Below, piece by piece: positions 36,042-44,495 of a stretch of DNA of 64,000 bases. Within the stretch, counting starts at the first letter, position 1. Each line of letters starts with the position of its first letter. Position numbers and translations under genes: made by a program. Under the pieces are notes generated by a model. It saw nothing but the letters and a program-made list of their open reading frames with translations. It did not search any database and had not been told where the DNA came from. This DNA is from Palsa-504 sp963844625 (lineage in GTDB: Bacteria; Actinomycetota; Actinomycetes; Streptosporangiales; Streptosporangiaceae): assembly GCA_963844625.1 (NCBI GenBank), contig CAWJPF010000003.1:40771-104770 (forward strand). The letters run 5' to 3'.

Positions 36042-36665
36042 CTAGGTCGCGGGAGGCGTCCGGTTGCCCTGCTCAAGCCGTGCGACCGCGTCGAATGCCT
36101 GGTCGATCAGCTCGGGGAGTTCCGGGGTGCCGTTGTTTTCTGCCCAGATGAGGACGGCGGTGGTGGCCGCGGCCAGGCATGCCGCTACGGTCACCCGGGC
36201 GCGGAGCCGACTGCCCTGGTCGGCCGGGCTCGGGCCGAGCGCGTCGAGGAGGAGCTGCTGGGTGGCCATCTGGTCGCCCCAGAGCCGGGATCGCAGCGCC
36301 GGCGTGGCCGCGATGAGCTGGTTCTGGGCGAGGAGCGCGTCGCGCTCGGTCTCGTACACTTCGGCGAGGCCCTGCAGCAAGGCGTCCCGGATCCGCTGGG
36401 GGACCGGACGCTCAGCCGGGGTCTGTGCGAGCAGGGCGGCGATCAGCGGATCATGGTCGTCGGAGAGGACGACGTCTTCCTTGGTGGGGAAGTACCGGAA
36501 GAACGTCACATGAGAGACGCCCGCCGCGGCCGCGATCTGCTCGACGGTGGTGGCGTCGTACCCCTGCTCGCAGAAGAGCCGGAGGGCGTGGGCTCGGACG
36601 CGGCGACGTGTGGAGGTCCTCTTTTCCCGCCGCCAGTCCGGTTTGGCTTCGCTCACGTACGCCAT
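36042..36665 (-). CDS. TetR-family regulator of the adjacent efflux pump
   Basis: Repressor of 207 aa. The HTH is at residues 18-62: RRVRAHALRLFCEQGYDATT, VEQIAAAAGVSHVTFFRYFP and TKEDVVLSD. The ligand domain follows (LIAALLAQTPAERPVPQRIR to the end). It begins 6 bases after the stop of the DHA2-type MFS gene on the same strand, so the two form one transcript. The tandem palindromes in front of the MFS gene (38222-38253) are its probable operator, giving autorepression with drug-induced release (inference). Two adjacent ATGs (36668, 36665) are equally possible starts. Confidence 0.9.
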   Translation of the reverse strand: MAYVSEAKPDWRREKRTSTRRRVRAHALRLFCEQGYDATTVEQIAAAAGVSHVTFFRYFPTKEDVVLSDDHDPLIAALLAQTPAERPVPQRIRDALLQGLAEVYETERDALLAQNQLIAATPALRSRLWGDQMATQQLLLDALGPSPADQGSRLRARVTVAACLAAATTAVLIWAENNGTPELPELIDQAFDAVARLEQGNRTPPAT

Positions 36666-36671
36666 CATGGC

Positions 36672-38210
36672 CTACTGCGTGCGGGGGTTTTTACCGGCGT
36701 GTGCCGGGGGCTCGGCATCGCTGGCCGCCGCGGCGGCGTGCGGTAGGTAGACCAGGCTGGTGATGGCAGCGAGGGCGGCAACCACCGCGCAACTGATCAT
36801 GACGATGCTCATGCCGTGGAGGAACGCTGTTCCTGCCGCCTGCCGTAGCCCGGCGCCGCCCGTGGCGAGGTGCGCGGCGACCAGTCTGGCCTGGGTGATG
36901 GAGCCGCTGGCAATGGCGGCGTCGCCAGCGGGCAGGGTCGCGAGGAACGGGTGCAGGGCCCTGGTGTATCCGGCTGACAGCGCGCTGCCAAGCGCTGCCA
37001 CCGCCAGGGCGCCGCCTACCTGGCGCAAGGTGCTGTTCACAGACGCGCCCGTCCCTGCCTCGTCGCCGCCGGCGGAGGCCATGACGGTATTCATCGCGGC
37101 GGCGATCGATGCCCCCACGCCGGCCCCGGCCAGCGCAAGCCCCGCTGCCACCACGGTGTAGCCCGTGCCGAGGCGGACCTGGCCGAGCACGAGTAGTCCC
37201 GCCGTGAGCACTGCCAGTCCGGCTGCCACCGTCACTTTTGTGCCGATGGCCTTCACGATCACGCTGGTGGCGCTGCCTCCGGCGAGCAGTCCGGCCATCA
37301 GGGGGAGGAGACGGATCCCGGCGTTGAGGGCGTCGTAACCGTGCACGCTCTGGAAATACTGCGGGAGCACGAACAGGATGCCGAACAGGGCCACTGACAC
37401 GGCGACGGTGGCAATTGTGCCCCAGCTGAAGCGCCGGTCACGGAACAACGACGGGTCGATGAGCGGGCTGGCGGCCCGGCGTTCGTGGACAAGGAAACCT
37501 GCGAGCAGGATGCCTGAGGCCGCCAGTGAGGCGATCGTCAGAGGTGAGGACCAGCCGTGCTCCGGGCCGCGGATGACGCCGAAGACCAGGGAGACGATCG
37601 CGGCCGCCGACAGGATGACACCCCGGACGTCAAGTCTCGGTGCGGCGGGGTTGCGGGTCTCCGGCAAGAGCGCGGTGCAAGCAGCGAGCGTCAGCGCCGC
37701 CACCGGCACGTTGATCCAGAAGACGGATGGCCAGGCGAAATGCTGCAGGAGAAGGCCGCCCACGATCGGGCCGAGCGGAAGTCCGAGCGCAACGGCAGCC
37801 GTGGTGATCCCGATGGCCTTGGGGCGTTCGCCGTCAGTGAAGGTTACCGACACGATGGCGATCGATAGCGGCAGCACGATCGCGGCGCCCAGCCCCATGA
37901 GCGTGCGGGCCGCGATGAGCTCACCGGTCGATCGCGACAGCGCGCACCACACGGACGCCACAAGAAACACCGCGAGCCCGGCCACCAGCGTCCGCTTCCG
38001 CCCGATCCGGTCCCCGGTCACTCCGGCGGCCAGCATCGCGCCGGCGAAGGCCAGCGAGTAGGCGTCGACGATCCACTGCAGATCGGCGGTGCTCGCATGC
38101 AGTGCCGCCGAGATATCCGGTAGCGCGAGGTTCAGGACCGTGATGTCCAGGCTCACCGTGATCAGGCCCAGGCACATCACGGCCACCATCCACCATCTGC
38201 TCTTCCCCAC
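36672..38210 (-). CDS. DHA2-family MFS drug efflux transporter (14 helices)
   Basis: Proton-antiport multidrug exporter of 512 aa, EmrB/QacA type. Motif D1/A regions are clear: LITVSLDITVLNLALPDISA in helix 1, GDRIGRKRTLVAGL after helix 2, ARTLMGLGAAIVLPLSIAIV in helix 4, and motif C TAAVALGLPLGPIVGGLLLQ in helix 5. Two extra central helices and the C-terminal helices fit a 14-TM protein. GTG 38210 follows aggaggagcg. The promoter region carries two overlapping ATGTTAG..CTAACAT palindromes, and the downstream TetR gene is in the same operon. Confidence 0.93.
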   Translation of the reverse strand: MGKSRWWMVAVMCLGLITVSLDITVLNLALPDISAALHASTADLQWIVDAYSLAFAGAMLAAGVTGDRIGRKRTLVAGLAVFLVASVWCALSRSTGELIAARTLMGLGAAIVLPLSIAIVSVTFTDGERPKAIGITTAAVALGLPLGPIVGGLLLQHFAWPSVFWINVPVAALTLAACTALLPETRNPAAPRLDVRGVILSAAAIVSLVFGVIRGPEHGWSSPLTIASLAASGILLAGFLVHERRAASPLIDPSLFRDRRFSWGTIATVAVSVALFGILFVLPQYFQSVHGYDALNAGIRLLPLMAGLLAGGSATSVIVKAIGTKVTVAAGLAVLTAGLLVLGQVRLGTGYTVVAAGLALAGAGVGASIAAAMNTVMASAGGDEAGTGASVNSTLRQVGGALAVAALGSALSAGYTRALHPFLATLPAGDAAIASGSITQARLVAAHLATGGAGLRQAAGTAFLHGMSIVMISCAVVAALAAITSLVYLPHAAAAASDAEPPAHAGKNPRTQ

Positions 38211-38221
38211 CGCTCCTCCTA

Positions 38222-38253
38222 ATGTTAGTTGCTAACATGTTAGTGACTAACAT
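38222..38253. promoter_or_regulatory. Two overlapping TetR-type operator palindromes
   Basis: ATGTTAGTTGCTAACAT (38222-38238) and ATGTTAGTGACTAACAT (38237-38253) share two bases. Each has perfect 7-base arms around a 3-base centre and they are offset by 15 bases. They lie immediately upstream of the ribosome site of the MFS-TetR operon, a position that would block transcription. Confidence 0.8.
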
Positions 38254-38300
38254 CGGACGGGGCAAGTGTCGGGCACACCGGCCAGCAGGAAGGGCTCATC

Positions 38301-38671
38301 ATGCATCGGCAAGTCCTGAACATTGAGGTCCGCATCGTCACCGTGGTGTTCACCCGCCGGAGCAGCATTCGCAGCGGCGTGCGCCTTCTCCTGCTCGGAC
38401 CGGGAAGGTTCCTCGACGGGCTCTGGAGCATCAAGGCAGGGTCTGAGCGCCAGTTCCGCACCATCGGCTGGACAGGCCCCTGCTCCTGCTCGCGTTGGCC
38501 TTCGCCCTGATCGCCGCCGGGATCGGGCTGCTCCGGCACCGCGGCTGGGCGCGATGGGCAACCGTCATCTTGCTAACCGTGAACCCCGTTCCCGACATCG
38601 CGGTGCTGCCGTTCGCCGTCCTAGTCGCCGACCTCTGCCTTCCGGCCGTCCGCCCGGACTCTCGTCTCTGA
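38301..38671 (+). pseudogene. Small three-helix membrane protein, frameshifted
   Basis: The first part (RLLLLGPGRFLDGLWSIKAG, then FRTIGWTGP) and the second (LLLLALAFALIAAGIGLLRH, GWARWATVILLTVNPVPDIA, VLPFAVLVADLCL) are halves of one small integral membrane protein of a common actinobacterial layout, but they are in different frames; the shift is near 38480. It could be a recent single-base mutation or an assembly error. The remaining 38672-38796 has no supported gene. Confidence 0.5.
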
Positions 38672-38796
38672 CCTGGCATTACAGGATGCCTGCTCGCTGC
38701 CGCCGCCGCCTTCGTGCCGGGCTCGGCGTCGTAGGTGCCGAGGGCGTCGGTGATGCGCTTGTTGGCGGCGTGGGCCTGCCCGTCGGCGGCCGCCAC

Positions 38797-39576
38797 TCAG
38801 GTGATGTCGTGGCAGACGGTGGTCCGCTCGGCCAGGAGCGAGATAGCGACGGCTATGGCCGCGACGAGCGCGGCGGCACCAAGGAAGGGCAACGCTCCTT
38901 GGGACGAGACGCTGTAGCCGGGTCCGAAGGCACCGGCCCCGAGCTTGGCGCCGCCGAGGGTGGTCGCCGCGGTATAGGGCAGGTAGGGCCGGATGGCGCT
39001 GATGCTGCCGCCCAGGATGGACTCGATCACCATGCACCACACGAAGACGCCGATTACCCCGGCCAATTGGGTCCGGATGAGCGAGCCGATGCCGACGCCC
39101 ACGGCGGCGAGCAGGGCGGCGCCAGCCCCGGAACCAGCGACGTGGCCGACCAACGTGGCAGCCCCGAGGGTGACATGGTCGCCGTCGCCGGCCACGAAGG
39201 CCAGGCCGACAGCGGTGGCGACGATCCCGGCGGCGAGGCCGTAGCAGGCACCGACGAGCGCGGTGGCGACAGCCTTGGCCCCCAGCACCCGGCGGCGGTC
39301 CGGGGCGGCCAGATAGGTAAGGGTGGCGCTGGTGTGGCGGAACTCGCCGCTGGTGACGATCACGCCGAGCACGGCGGCGAGGATCATCGCCACACCGCTG
39401 ACCGTGGTCACGTCACCGAGCCCGGCGGCGGTAGCAATGGGCGGGACCGCACGGCCCGCCCGGGAGGCTTCGAGAGACGCGAAGAGGGCGGTGACGGCGA
39501 CCGCCGCGGCGAGCAGGCCGTAGGTGACGCGCATGGTACGCAGCTTGAGCAACTCGACGCGGACGAGCCGGGTCAT
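38797..39576 (-). CDS. ABC-2-type exporter permease
   Basis: Membrane subunit of 259 aa with six helices. The N-terminus MTRLVRVELLKLRTMRVTYG is typical of ABC-2 permeases. An extracellular loop and GVIVTSGEFRHTSATLTYLA, i.e. the conserved E-[FY]-R-x-x-T cytoplasmic motif, follow helix 2. Its ATG overlaps the stop of the ATPase gene (39573-39576, ATGA). Together they form a two-gene exporter divergent from the kinase/regulator pair at 40680-42547, an arrangement seen for antimicrobial-peptide or membrane-stress exporters. The last residues (LLAERTTVCHDIT) look less conserved. Confidence 0.88.
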   Translation of the reverse strand: MTRLVRVELLKLRTMRVTYGLLAAAVAVTALFASLEASRAGRAVPPIATAAGLGDVTTVSGVAMILAAVLGVIVTSGEFRHTSATLTYLAAPDRRRVLGAKAVATALVGACYGLAAGIVATAVGLAFVAGDGDHVTLGAATLVGHVAGSGAGAALLAAVGVGIGSLIRTQLAGVIGVFVWCMVIESILGGSISAIRPYLPYTAATTLGGAKLGAGAFGPGYSVSSQGALPFLGAAALVAAIAVAISLLAERTTVCHDIT

Positions 39577-40481
39577 CGGGTCACCTCCTGGTGGGCAGGG
39601 TTACCGGTGAGCTGGAGGAAGATGTCCTCCAGGTCGGCAGCCTCGGCGGTGGTCTCGAAGATGGGGATGGCGGCCTCGGCGGCCAGGGTGCCGATCAGCT
39701 CGCCCGAGGCGCCGGTGACCTCGATGCGGTCCGGGCCGGCGACGTGGGCAGTGGCGCCGTTCTCCACCAGGATGGCGGCGAGCTGCTCGGGGCGAGAGGT
39801 ACGGACTCGGATGACCTGCGTGGCGCGCTCGGTGAGCTCTTCCAAGGCGGACTGGGTAACGAGCCGACCGTGGTCCATGATGACCACGCTGTCGACGGTC
39901 TGGGCCACCTCGGCCAGGATGTGGCTGGAGACCAGCACGGTCCGGCCTTCGGCGGCCAGCTGACGCAGGAGCCGGCGGAGCCAGTGCACGCCTTCGGGGT
40001 CGAGGCCGTTGGCCGGCTCGTCGAGGATGAGGATCTCGGGCTCGCAGAGCAGGGCGGTGGCCAGGCCGAGTCTCTGGCGCATGCCGAGGGAGTACTGCCC
40101 GACTCGTCGTCCGGCGGTCTCGGTGAGGTCGACCAGGTCGAGGACCTCGTCGACCCGGGAGCTGGGGGCGTTCCCGGCGAGTGCTTCGATGCGCAGGTGG
40201 TCCCGCGCCGACCGTCCGGGGTAGGGGTTGGAGGCCTCCAGGACGGCGCCGACGACATGGCGGGGCTGGGGCAGCTCTCGGTAGGGGCGCCCGTTGATGG
40301 TGGCGGTGCCACTGGTGGGAGTGACGAGGCCGAGGAGCATGCGCAGGGTGGTGGTCTTGCCGGCCCCGTTGGGGCCCAGGAAGCCCACGATGCTGCCCTG
40401 CTCCACGCTGAAGCCCACCTGGTCGACGGCGACCACGGCGCCGAAGTGTTTGGTCAGCTGATCGAGCTCAAGGGTGGCCAT
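39573..40481 (-). CDS. ABC-2 exporter ATPase
   Basis: ATP-binding subunit of 302 aa. Walker A GPNGAGKT is at 36-43, signature YSLGMRQRLGLA (SLGM variant common in bacitracin/lantibiotic-immunity-type ATPases), Walker B ILILDEPANGLDPEG and the switch His in LVSSHILAEVAQ. The C-terminal about 85 residues form the small domain typical of CcmA/BcrA-like exporters. I chose ATG 40481 (MATLELDQLT) over the upstream start at 40523 because the family begins here and aggtcc lies in front. The gene is divergent from the DesK-like kinase, with a 198-base shared promoter region. Confidence 0.92.
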   Translation of the reverse strand: MATLELDQLTKHFGAVVAVDQVGFSVEQGSIVGFLGPNGAGKTTTLRMLLGLVTPTSGTATINGRPYRELPQPRHVVGAVLEASNPYPGRSARDHLRIEALAGNAPSSRVDEVLDLVDLTETAGRRVGQYSLGMRQRLGLATALLCEPEILILDEPANGLDPEGVHWLRRLLRQLAAEGRTVLVSSHILAEVAQTVDSVVIMDHGRLVTQSALEELTERATQVIRVRTSRPEQLAAILVENGATAHVAGPDRIEVTGASGELIGTLAAEAAIPIFETTAEAADLEDIFLQLTGNPAHQEVTR

Positions 40482-40679
40482 CAGCGGACCTGCGGGTTTG
40501 TGTTGGTGTCCATGACAATCCATGGTGACGGGGCGAACGTCATTCGTCGTCGGGCGAGCGGCGGCTTGTCGGCTACGTCGAGCGGCGCAAGTGGCGGGGC
40601 GCGACTACGTCAGGGCGCGTAGGCGAGGATACGACCGGGGGCTGATGCGGCCGGCCGGGGCGGTCGGTACGTTGGGGAA

Positions 40680-41885
40680 GTGGCTGGCGTCGACGAGCGC
40701 GCCCGGCCGGCGACGAACCGGAAGACCCGGCGACTGTCCTGGTCCGGCGGAGGGATCACCCGGAACGATCTCTGGCTGGCCGGCGTCGTGCTCGTCCTCC
40801 AGCTGGGCTTGTCCGTGGTGGCCGAAGGTCATCACGGACACCAGTCCCACCTCGGCGTGGCGGAGTGGCTCCTGCTCCTCGTCGGACCGGTGGCCCTCCT
40901 GGCCTGGCGCCGCCACCCGGTCGTCGTGCTGTGGGTGACGTTTCTGGCCACCGTGGGTCCCGCCACGCCGGGTCTTGGTTACCTGAGCCTGATCGTCGCC
41001 GTCCTGCTCGCCGCCACCAGCGGGCACCGCGGGGCCGCCTGGACGGTCATCGTGGTCGGCTACGTCGGCTCGCTGTGGCTGGCCCCGCTCGTCTGGGGTC
41101 AGCCGCTGGCCTCGCTCGACGGTGCACTGATCCTCGGCGGCTGGCTGGCGGTGCTGGTCGTCGCGGCCGAGGTGGTGCGGATGCGCGGGGAACGGGTCGC
41201 TGTGGCCCGTGCCTCCCGGCAGGCCGAGGAGCGTCGCCGGGCCAGCGAAGAACGCCTGCGCATGGCCCGGGATCTCCACGACGTGATCGGCCACAACATT
41301 TCGCTCATCAACGTCCAAGCCGCCGTCGGCCTCGACCTCATCGACTCCCAGCCGGAACAAGCCCGAGCCGCGCTGGCTGCTATCAAGACCGTCTCCAAAG
41401 ACGCCCTGGGCGAGCTCCGCACGATGCTCGCCGCCCTCCGCCAAGATGGCGACGAGGCCCCCCGCTCCCCCGCTCCTGGCCTGGGCCAACTCGGCGAACT
41501 GGTCGCTCTCACCCGGGCCGTTGGCCTCCACGTCACCCTCGAGACGACCGGACCGCAGGTCGCGCTCCCCGCAGCCGCCGACCTCACCGCCTACCGGATC
41601 GTCCAGGAAGCCCTCACCAACATCACCCGCCACGCTCCCGGAGCAACCGTGACGATCCGGATCGACTACCGGCCCGATGCTGTCCTCGTCGAGATCGTCG
41701 ATACCGGCCGCCCGGATCTCACCGCGGTTTCGTCGGCCAACGGTGCCATCAGGGTCGGCAACGGTACGGGGATCAACGGCATGCGACAACGAGCGGCGGC
41801 GCTCGGCGGCGGCCTTGAGGCCGGTCCCCGTCCCGAGGGAGGCTTCCGGATCGCGGCCCGGCTCCCCGCGGAGGTCCGCGGGTGA
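40680..41885 (+). CDS. DesK-like sensor histidine kinase
   Basis: Membrane sensor kinase of 401 aa: four to five helices (about residues 32-165, short loops), then HisKA_3 with ERLRMARDLHDVIGHNISLI, phospho-His200. The HATPase domain includes YRIVQEALTNITRHAPGATV (N box) and GNGTGINGMRQRAAALGGGL (G box). The very short external loops mean it probably senses within the membrane. GTG 40680 follows ttggggaa. Its TGA overlaps the GTG of the response regulator (41882-41885). The divergent ABC exporter is its likely target. Confidence 0.92.
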   Translation: MAGVDERARPATNRKTRRLSWSGGGITRNDLWLAGVVLVLQLGLSVVAEGHHGHQSHLGVAEWLLLLVGPVALLAWRRHPVVVLWVTFLATVGPATPGLGYLSLIVAVLLAATSGHRGAAWTVIVVGYVGSLWLAPLVWGQPLASLDGALILGGWLAVLVVAAEVVRMRGERVAVARASRQAEERRRASEERLRMARDLHDVIGHNISLINVQAAVGLDLIDSQPEQARAALAAIKTVSKDALGELRTMLAALRQDGDEAPRSPAPGLGQLGELVALTRAVGLHVTLETTGPQVALPAAADLTAYRIVQEALTNITRHAPGATVTIRIDYRPDAVLVEIVDTGRPDLTAVSSANGAIRVGNGTGINGMRQRAAALGGGLEAGPRPEGGFRIAARLPAEVRG

Positions 41886-42547
41886 TCCGGGTGGCAATCG
41901 CCGACGACCAGGCCCTCGTGCGCAGCGGTTTCCGGGCCCTCCTCGACGCCAGAGACGACCTCAACGTCGTCGGCGAAGCCGCCGACGGCAACGAGGCGGT
42001 CGCCCTGGCCAAGACCCTCCAGCCCGACGTCGTGCTGATGGACATCCGCATGCCGGGCCTCGACGGGCTCGAAGCTACCCGTCAGATCACGGCCGACCCG
42101 CACCTCGGTGCAGTCCGGATCCTCATTCTCACCACCTTCGAGCTCGACGAGTACCTCTTCGAGGCGCTCCGCCACGGTGCCAGCGGCTTCCTCGTCAAAG
42201 ACACCGAACCCGACAACCTGGTCACCGCCATCCGGGTCGTCGCCCGCGGCGACTCACTGATCTCGCCGGGCATGACCCGGCGGCTGGTCGCCGAGTTCGC
42301 CGCCCGAGCCAAGCAGCCCCGGTCCGGCAGCGACCTCGACGTGCTCACCAACCGCGAACGTGAGGTCATGGCGCACGTGGCCGGCGGGCTTACCAACGAC
42401 GAGATCGCCCAACAGCTCTACCTCAGCCCGGCCACCGTCCGCACCCACGTCAGCCGGGCCATGACCAAGCTCGGCGCCAGAGACCGCACCCAGCTCGTCG
42501 TGCTCGCCTACGAGACCGGCCTCGTCCGGCCCGGCTGGCTGCCGTGA
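41882..42547 (+). CDS. NarL/LuxR-type response regulator, partner of the upstream kinase
   Basis: Regulator of 221 aa. The receiver has D8/D9, phospho-acceptor Asp54 in VLMDIRMPGLDG, Thr in LILTTFELDEYLFEALR and Lys in FLVKDTEP. The LuxR HTH at about 152-215 has LTNREREVMAHVAGGLTNDE and ATVRTHVSRAMTKLGARDRT. The GTG start overlaps the kinase stop by four bases, so expression is coupled. It should control the divergent ABC-2 exporter (38797-40481), although no operator is evident. Confidence 0.93.
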   Translation: MIRVAIADDQALVRSGFRALLDARDDLNVVGEAADGNEAVALAKTLQPDVVLMDIRMPGLDGLEATRQITADPHLGAVRILILTTFELDEYLFEALRHGASGFLVKDTEPDNLVTAIRVVARGDSLISPGMTRRLVAEFAARAKQPRSGSDLDVLTNREREVMAHVAGGLTNDEIAQQLYLSPATVRTHVSRAMTKLGARDRTQLVVLAYETGLVRPGWLP

Positions 42548-42598
42548 CCAATCACCGACGAAACCGCCATTTCCTGGGTGGCGCTAGGAGGTCAGTCC

Positions 42599-42735
42599 AT
42601 GACGAACTACGCCCGCATGTACCGATTCGGGATCACCCCCTGGGAGCGGTACGGAACGGTGGCGGCAGCGAGTATCACCGCACTGCTGGATCGTGAGGCC
42701 ACCGGGCGCTCCCGGCCCTTCGGCGGTACAGGCTG
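42599..42735 (+). pseudogene. SAM-dependent methyltransferase, N-terminal fragment
   Basis: After a perfect aggag site, ATG 42599 starts MTNYARMYRFGITPWERYGT and continues VAAASITALLDREATGRSRP, matching the N-terminus of a class I methyltransferase family just before its Gly-rich SAM motif. The sequence then loses similarity, so the SAM-binding core is gone. The strong site suggests a short peptide could still be made. Nothing is supported at 42736-42890. Confidence 0.5.
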
Positions 42736-42889
42736 GGCCGGCGGACCTGAAGCGACACTGTCCTGTCTCGCGCTGTCAGGTCGCCGCCCGGCGATGCCGC
42801 GGTCCGCGCACTCGTGCCGAATTGCGGATGCCGCCCACCGGGATATTTATGTTTCGTCCTGCCTGATCATTCGTAACCTAGCCAGCCCA

Positions 42890-43230
42890 GCAGGCCTCCG
42901 CCTGGTCGCGGGCACCCCGGAGTTCAGCCACCGGGAGACGGCGGCGTGCTGCAGGTCGTAGGGCGGCCGAGCGGTGATCTGTAGCGGGCGCGAGTGAGGG
43001 CCGTCTTGCGGGCCTGGTTCCAGACTTCGTTGTAGCCGGAGTCTTGGAGGATGCCGCCCCGGGCGGTCTGGAAGATCCGCCCGTCCGGGGCCGTGCCGAA
43101 CATCTTGATGTGCGCGGGGAGCAGCCGTACCAGGACAGGGGGATGGGGATGGTGCGGGTCTCGTTGTCGGCGCGGTGCTTCAGGCCGCGTTCCTGCCGGG
43201 CCGAAGCTGCCGCCCCGGCCTGGGCGAAGC
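42890..43230 (-). pseudogene. Tyrosine recombinase (integrase) fragment, frameshifted
   Basis: Minus-strand pieces RGLKHRADNETRTIPIPPVL and VRLLPAHIKMFGTAPDGRIF, then YNEVWNQARKTAL, and in a further frame RPYDLQHAAVSRWLNSGVPA make the middle and His-R box region of an actinobacterial phage-type integrase (compare RPYDLRHA..SLWLNAGV). The conserved Arg of the HxxR box region is replaced by Gln, and both ends are missing. It is not a continuation of the piece at 5941. Confidence 0.65.
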
Positions 43231-43313
43231 GGGAGCGGCGGCAGAGCATGCGCTGACTGCCGCCAGACCGAGGACGGCGCTACTAGCAGAAGGCGGCGAG
43301 CTCGCATCGGTGA

Positions 43314-43622
43314 TTACTCGTGCTTGAGCGTGAGCGCCAGGTCGGGCTTGACGATGGACGCGAGGTAGACGGGCCAGATCACGGCGCCGTTACAGCGGAA
43401 GCTGACGATCTCTCCGTCGGCCGTGTCAAAGGGGCGTCGTCCGCTGGTGTAGCGACCCGTCTTGACCTGCAGCGTGTGATGCCCTGGCTCGATCGGCACC
43501 TCGATCGTCTGGTGCCGATCGATCGATCCGACATCGCTGCCGTCGAGCAGGACGTGGAACGTGCCACGTCGGAGCTCCATAAGACCGCTAGTTTCTCTGA
43601 CCAGTTGCAGTTTTGCCGCCAT
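43314..43622 (-). CDS. Small beta-rich protein of unknown function
   Basis: Protein of 102 aa without membrane segments or signal peptide. Alternating hydrophobic strands (TFHVLLDGSDVGSIDRHQTI, EVPIEPGHHTLQVKTGRYTS, GEIVSFRCNGAVIWPVYLAS) suggest a PEGA-like or similar small beta-sandwich of the kind found in many actinobacterial hypothetical proteins. ATG 43622 follows gaaaggacag, a good site. It is 69 bases downstream of the ABC permease in the same direction, so it may be in that operon. Function unknown. Confidence 0.65.
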   Translation of the reverse strand: MAAKLQLVRETSGLMELRRGTFHVLLDGSDVGSIDRHQTIEVPIEPGHHTLQVKTGRYTSGRRPFDTADGEIVSFRCNGAVIWPVYLASIVKPDLALTLKHE

Positions 43623-43691
43623 GTTCTGTCCTTTCTCTGGATGAGCCGTTTCGGCTGTTGCAGCTGCTGTGATCTGAGCCCGGGTACCGGG

Positions 43692-44495
43692 TTAGGGATG
43701 AGAGTTCACTTCGCTTGAGGACCGGGTCCCCCGCGAAGTGCCCGGTGCGATGCTGCGGCGACCGGGCCTGACGCCGGTGATGAGGCGTTCCCGGTCGAAC
43801 AGCCGGGTCACCACCAGGCAGGCGGCGCAGTCGATGGCCAGCAGGCCGCCGGCCAGGGCAGCCGCCAGGCCGAACGTCGGGCTGATCACCTGGAACGACA
43901 TCAGCGCGGCCAGCGCGGCCGGGGGCAGGCTGCCCAGCACGGACAACTGCTGCGCGACGCGGGTGTCGCTGACCCTCGTCGAGATTGCCAGGCCGACCCA
44001 GATCGACCAGGCGGCCAGCAACGGGATGAAGACCAGCGCGGCAGGCAGCTGCGGCGCATGCCGCACAGCGGCGGCCACCGGCGAGCTGGCGGCGAGCTGC
44101 GTGATCGCCACGAAGACGCCGAAGATCAGGTAGCCGAGGGCGATCGCGGGCATGAAGATCGCCGCGGCCTTGCCAATGACCAGTTCGGCCCCGCTGACCG
44201 GCGTGGTCAGCACCGGCTCGAGGGTTCCCTGCTCGCGCTCCCCGACCACCGAGTAAGCGCTCATGAGCGTGGGCACGAGCACCGGGACCAGCAGCGGGAG
44301 AAACAGTGCGTAATCGACCCGCTTGTCCAGCGCCGTGCTCAGCGCCGACGCCTTGATCGTAAGCATCGAAGCGGTGGGGCCGATCAGGAACAGCACGGGC
44401 AGCACGGCTGCCGTGGTGACGATGAGCCTGTTGCGCCGGAACTCCGCGAGCTCCTTGCGGATGACGGCGCCGACGCGGGCGGTGCCCGCGCTCAC
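43692..44495 (-). CDS. ABC-2-type exporter permease (NatB/YhaP-like)
   Basis: Membrane subunit of 267 aa with six helices. The N-terminus GAVIRKELAEFRRNRLIVTT and the segment SAYSVVGEREQGTLEPVLTT, with the conserved EREQGTLE motif, identify an ABC-2 permease of the NatB type. The C-terminus ends with a soluble Ser/Arg-rich tail of about 35 residues. The GTG start overlaps the stop of the ATPase gene (44492-44495), giving a coupled two-gene exporter. Confidence 0.9.
   Translation of the reverse strand: MSAGTARVGAVIRKELAEFRRNRLIVTTAAVLPVLFLIGPTASMLTIKASALSTALDKRVDYALFLPLLVPVLVPTLMSAYSVVGEREQGTLEPVLTTPVSGAELVIGKAAAIFMPAIALGYLIFGVFVAITQLAASSPVAAAVRHAPQLPAALVFIPLLAAWSIWVGLAISTRVSDTRVAQQLSVLGSLPPAALAALMSFQVISPTFGLAAALAGGLLAIDCAACLVVTRLFDRERLITGVRPGRRSIAPGTSRGTRSSSEVNSHP

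Noticed and set aside
36760..38061. Plus-strand frames inside the DHA2 pump gene
   Set aside because: Shadows of a clear 14-helix transporter on the other strand.
38687..38796. Minus-strand frame AHAANKRITDALGTYDAEPG directly behind the ABC permease
   Set aside because: Short, no family match, no ribosome site; possibly the scar of a lost gene.
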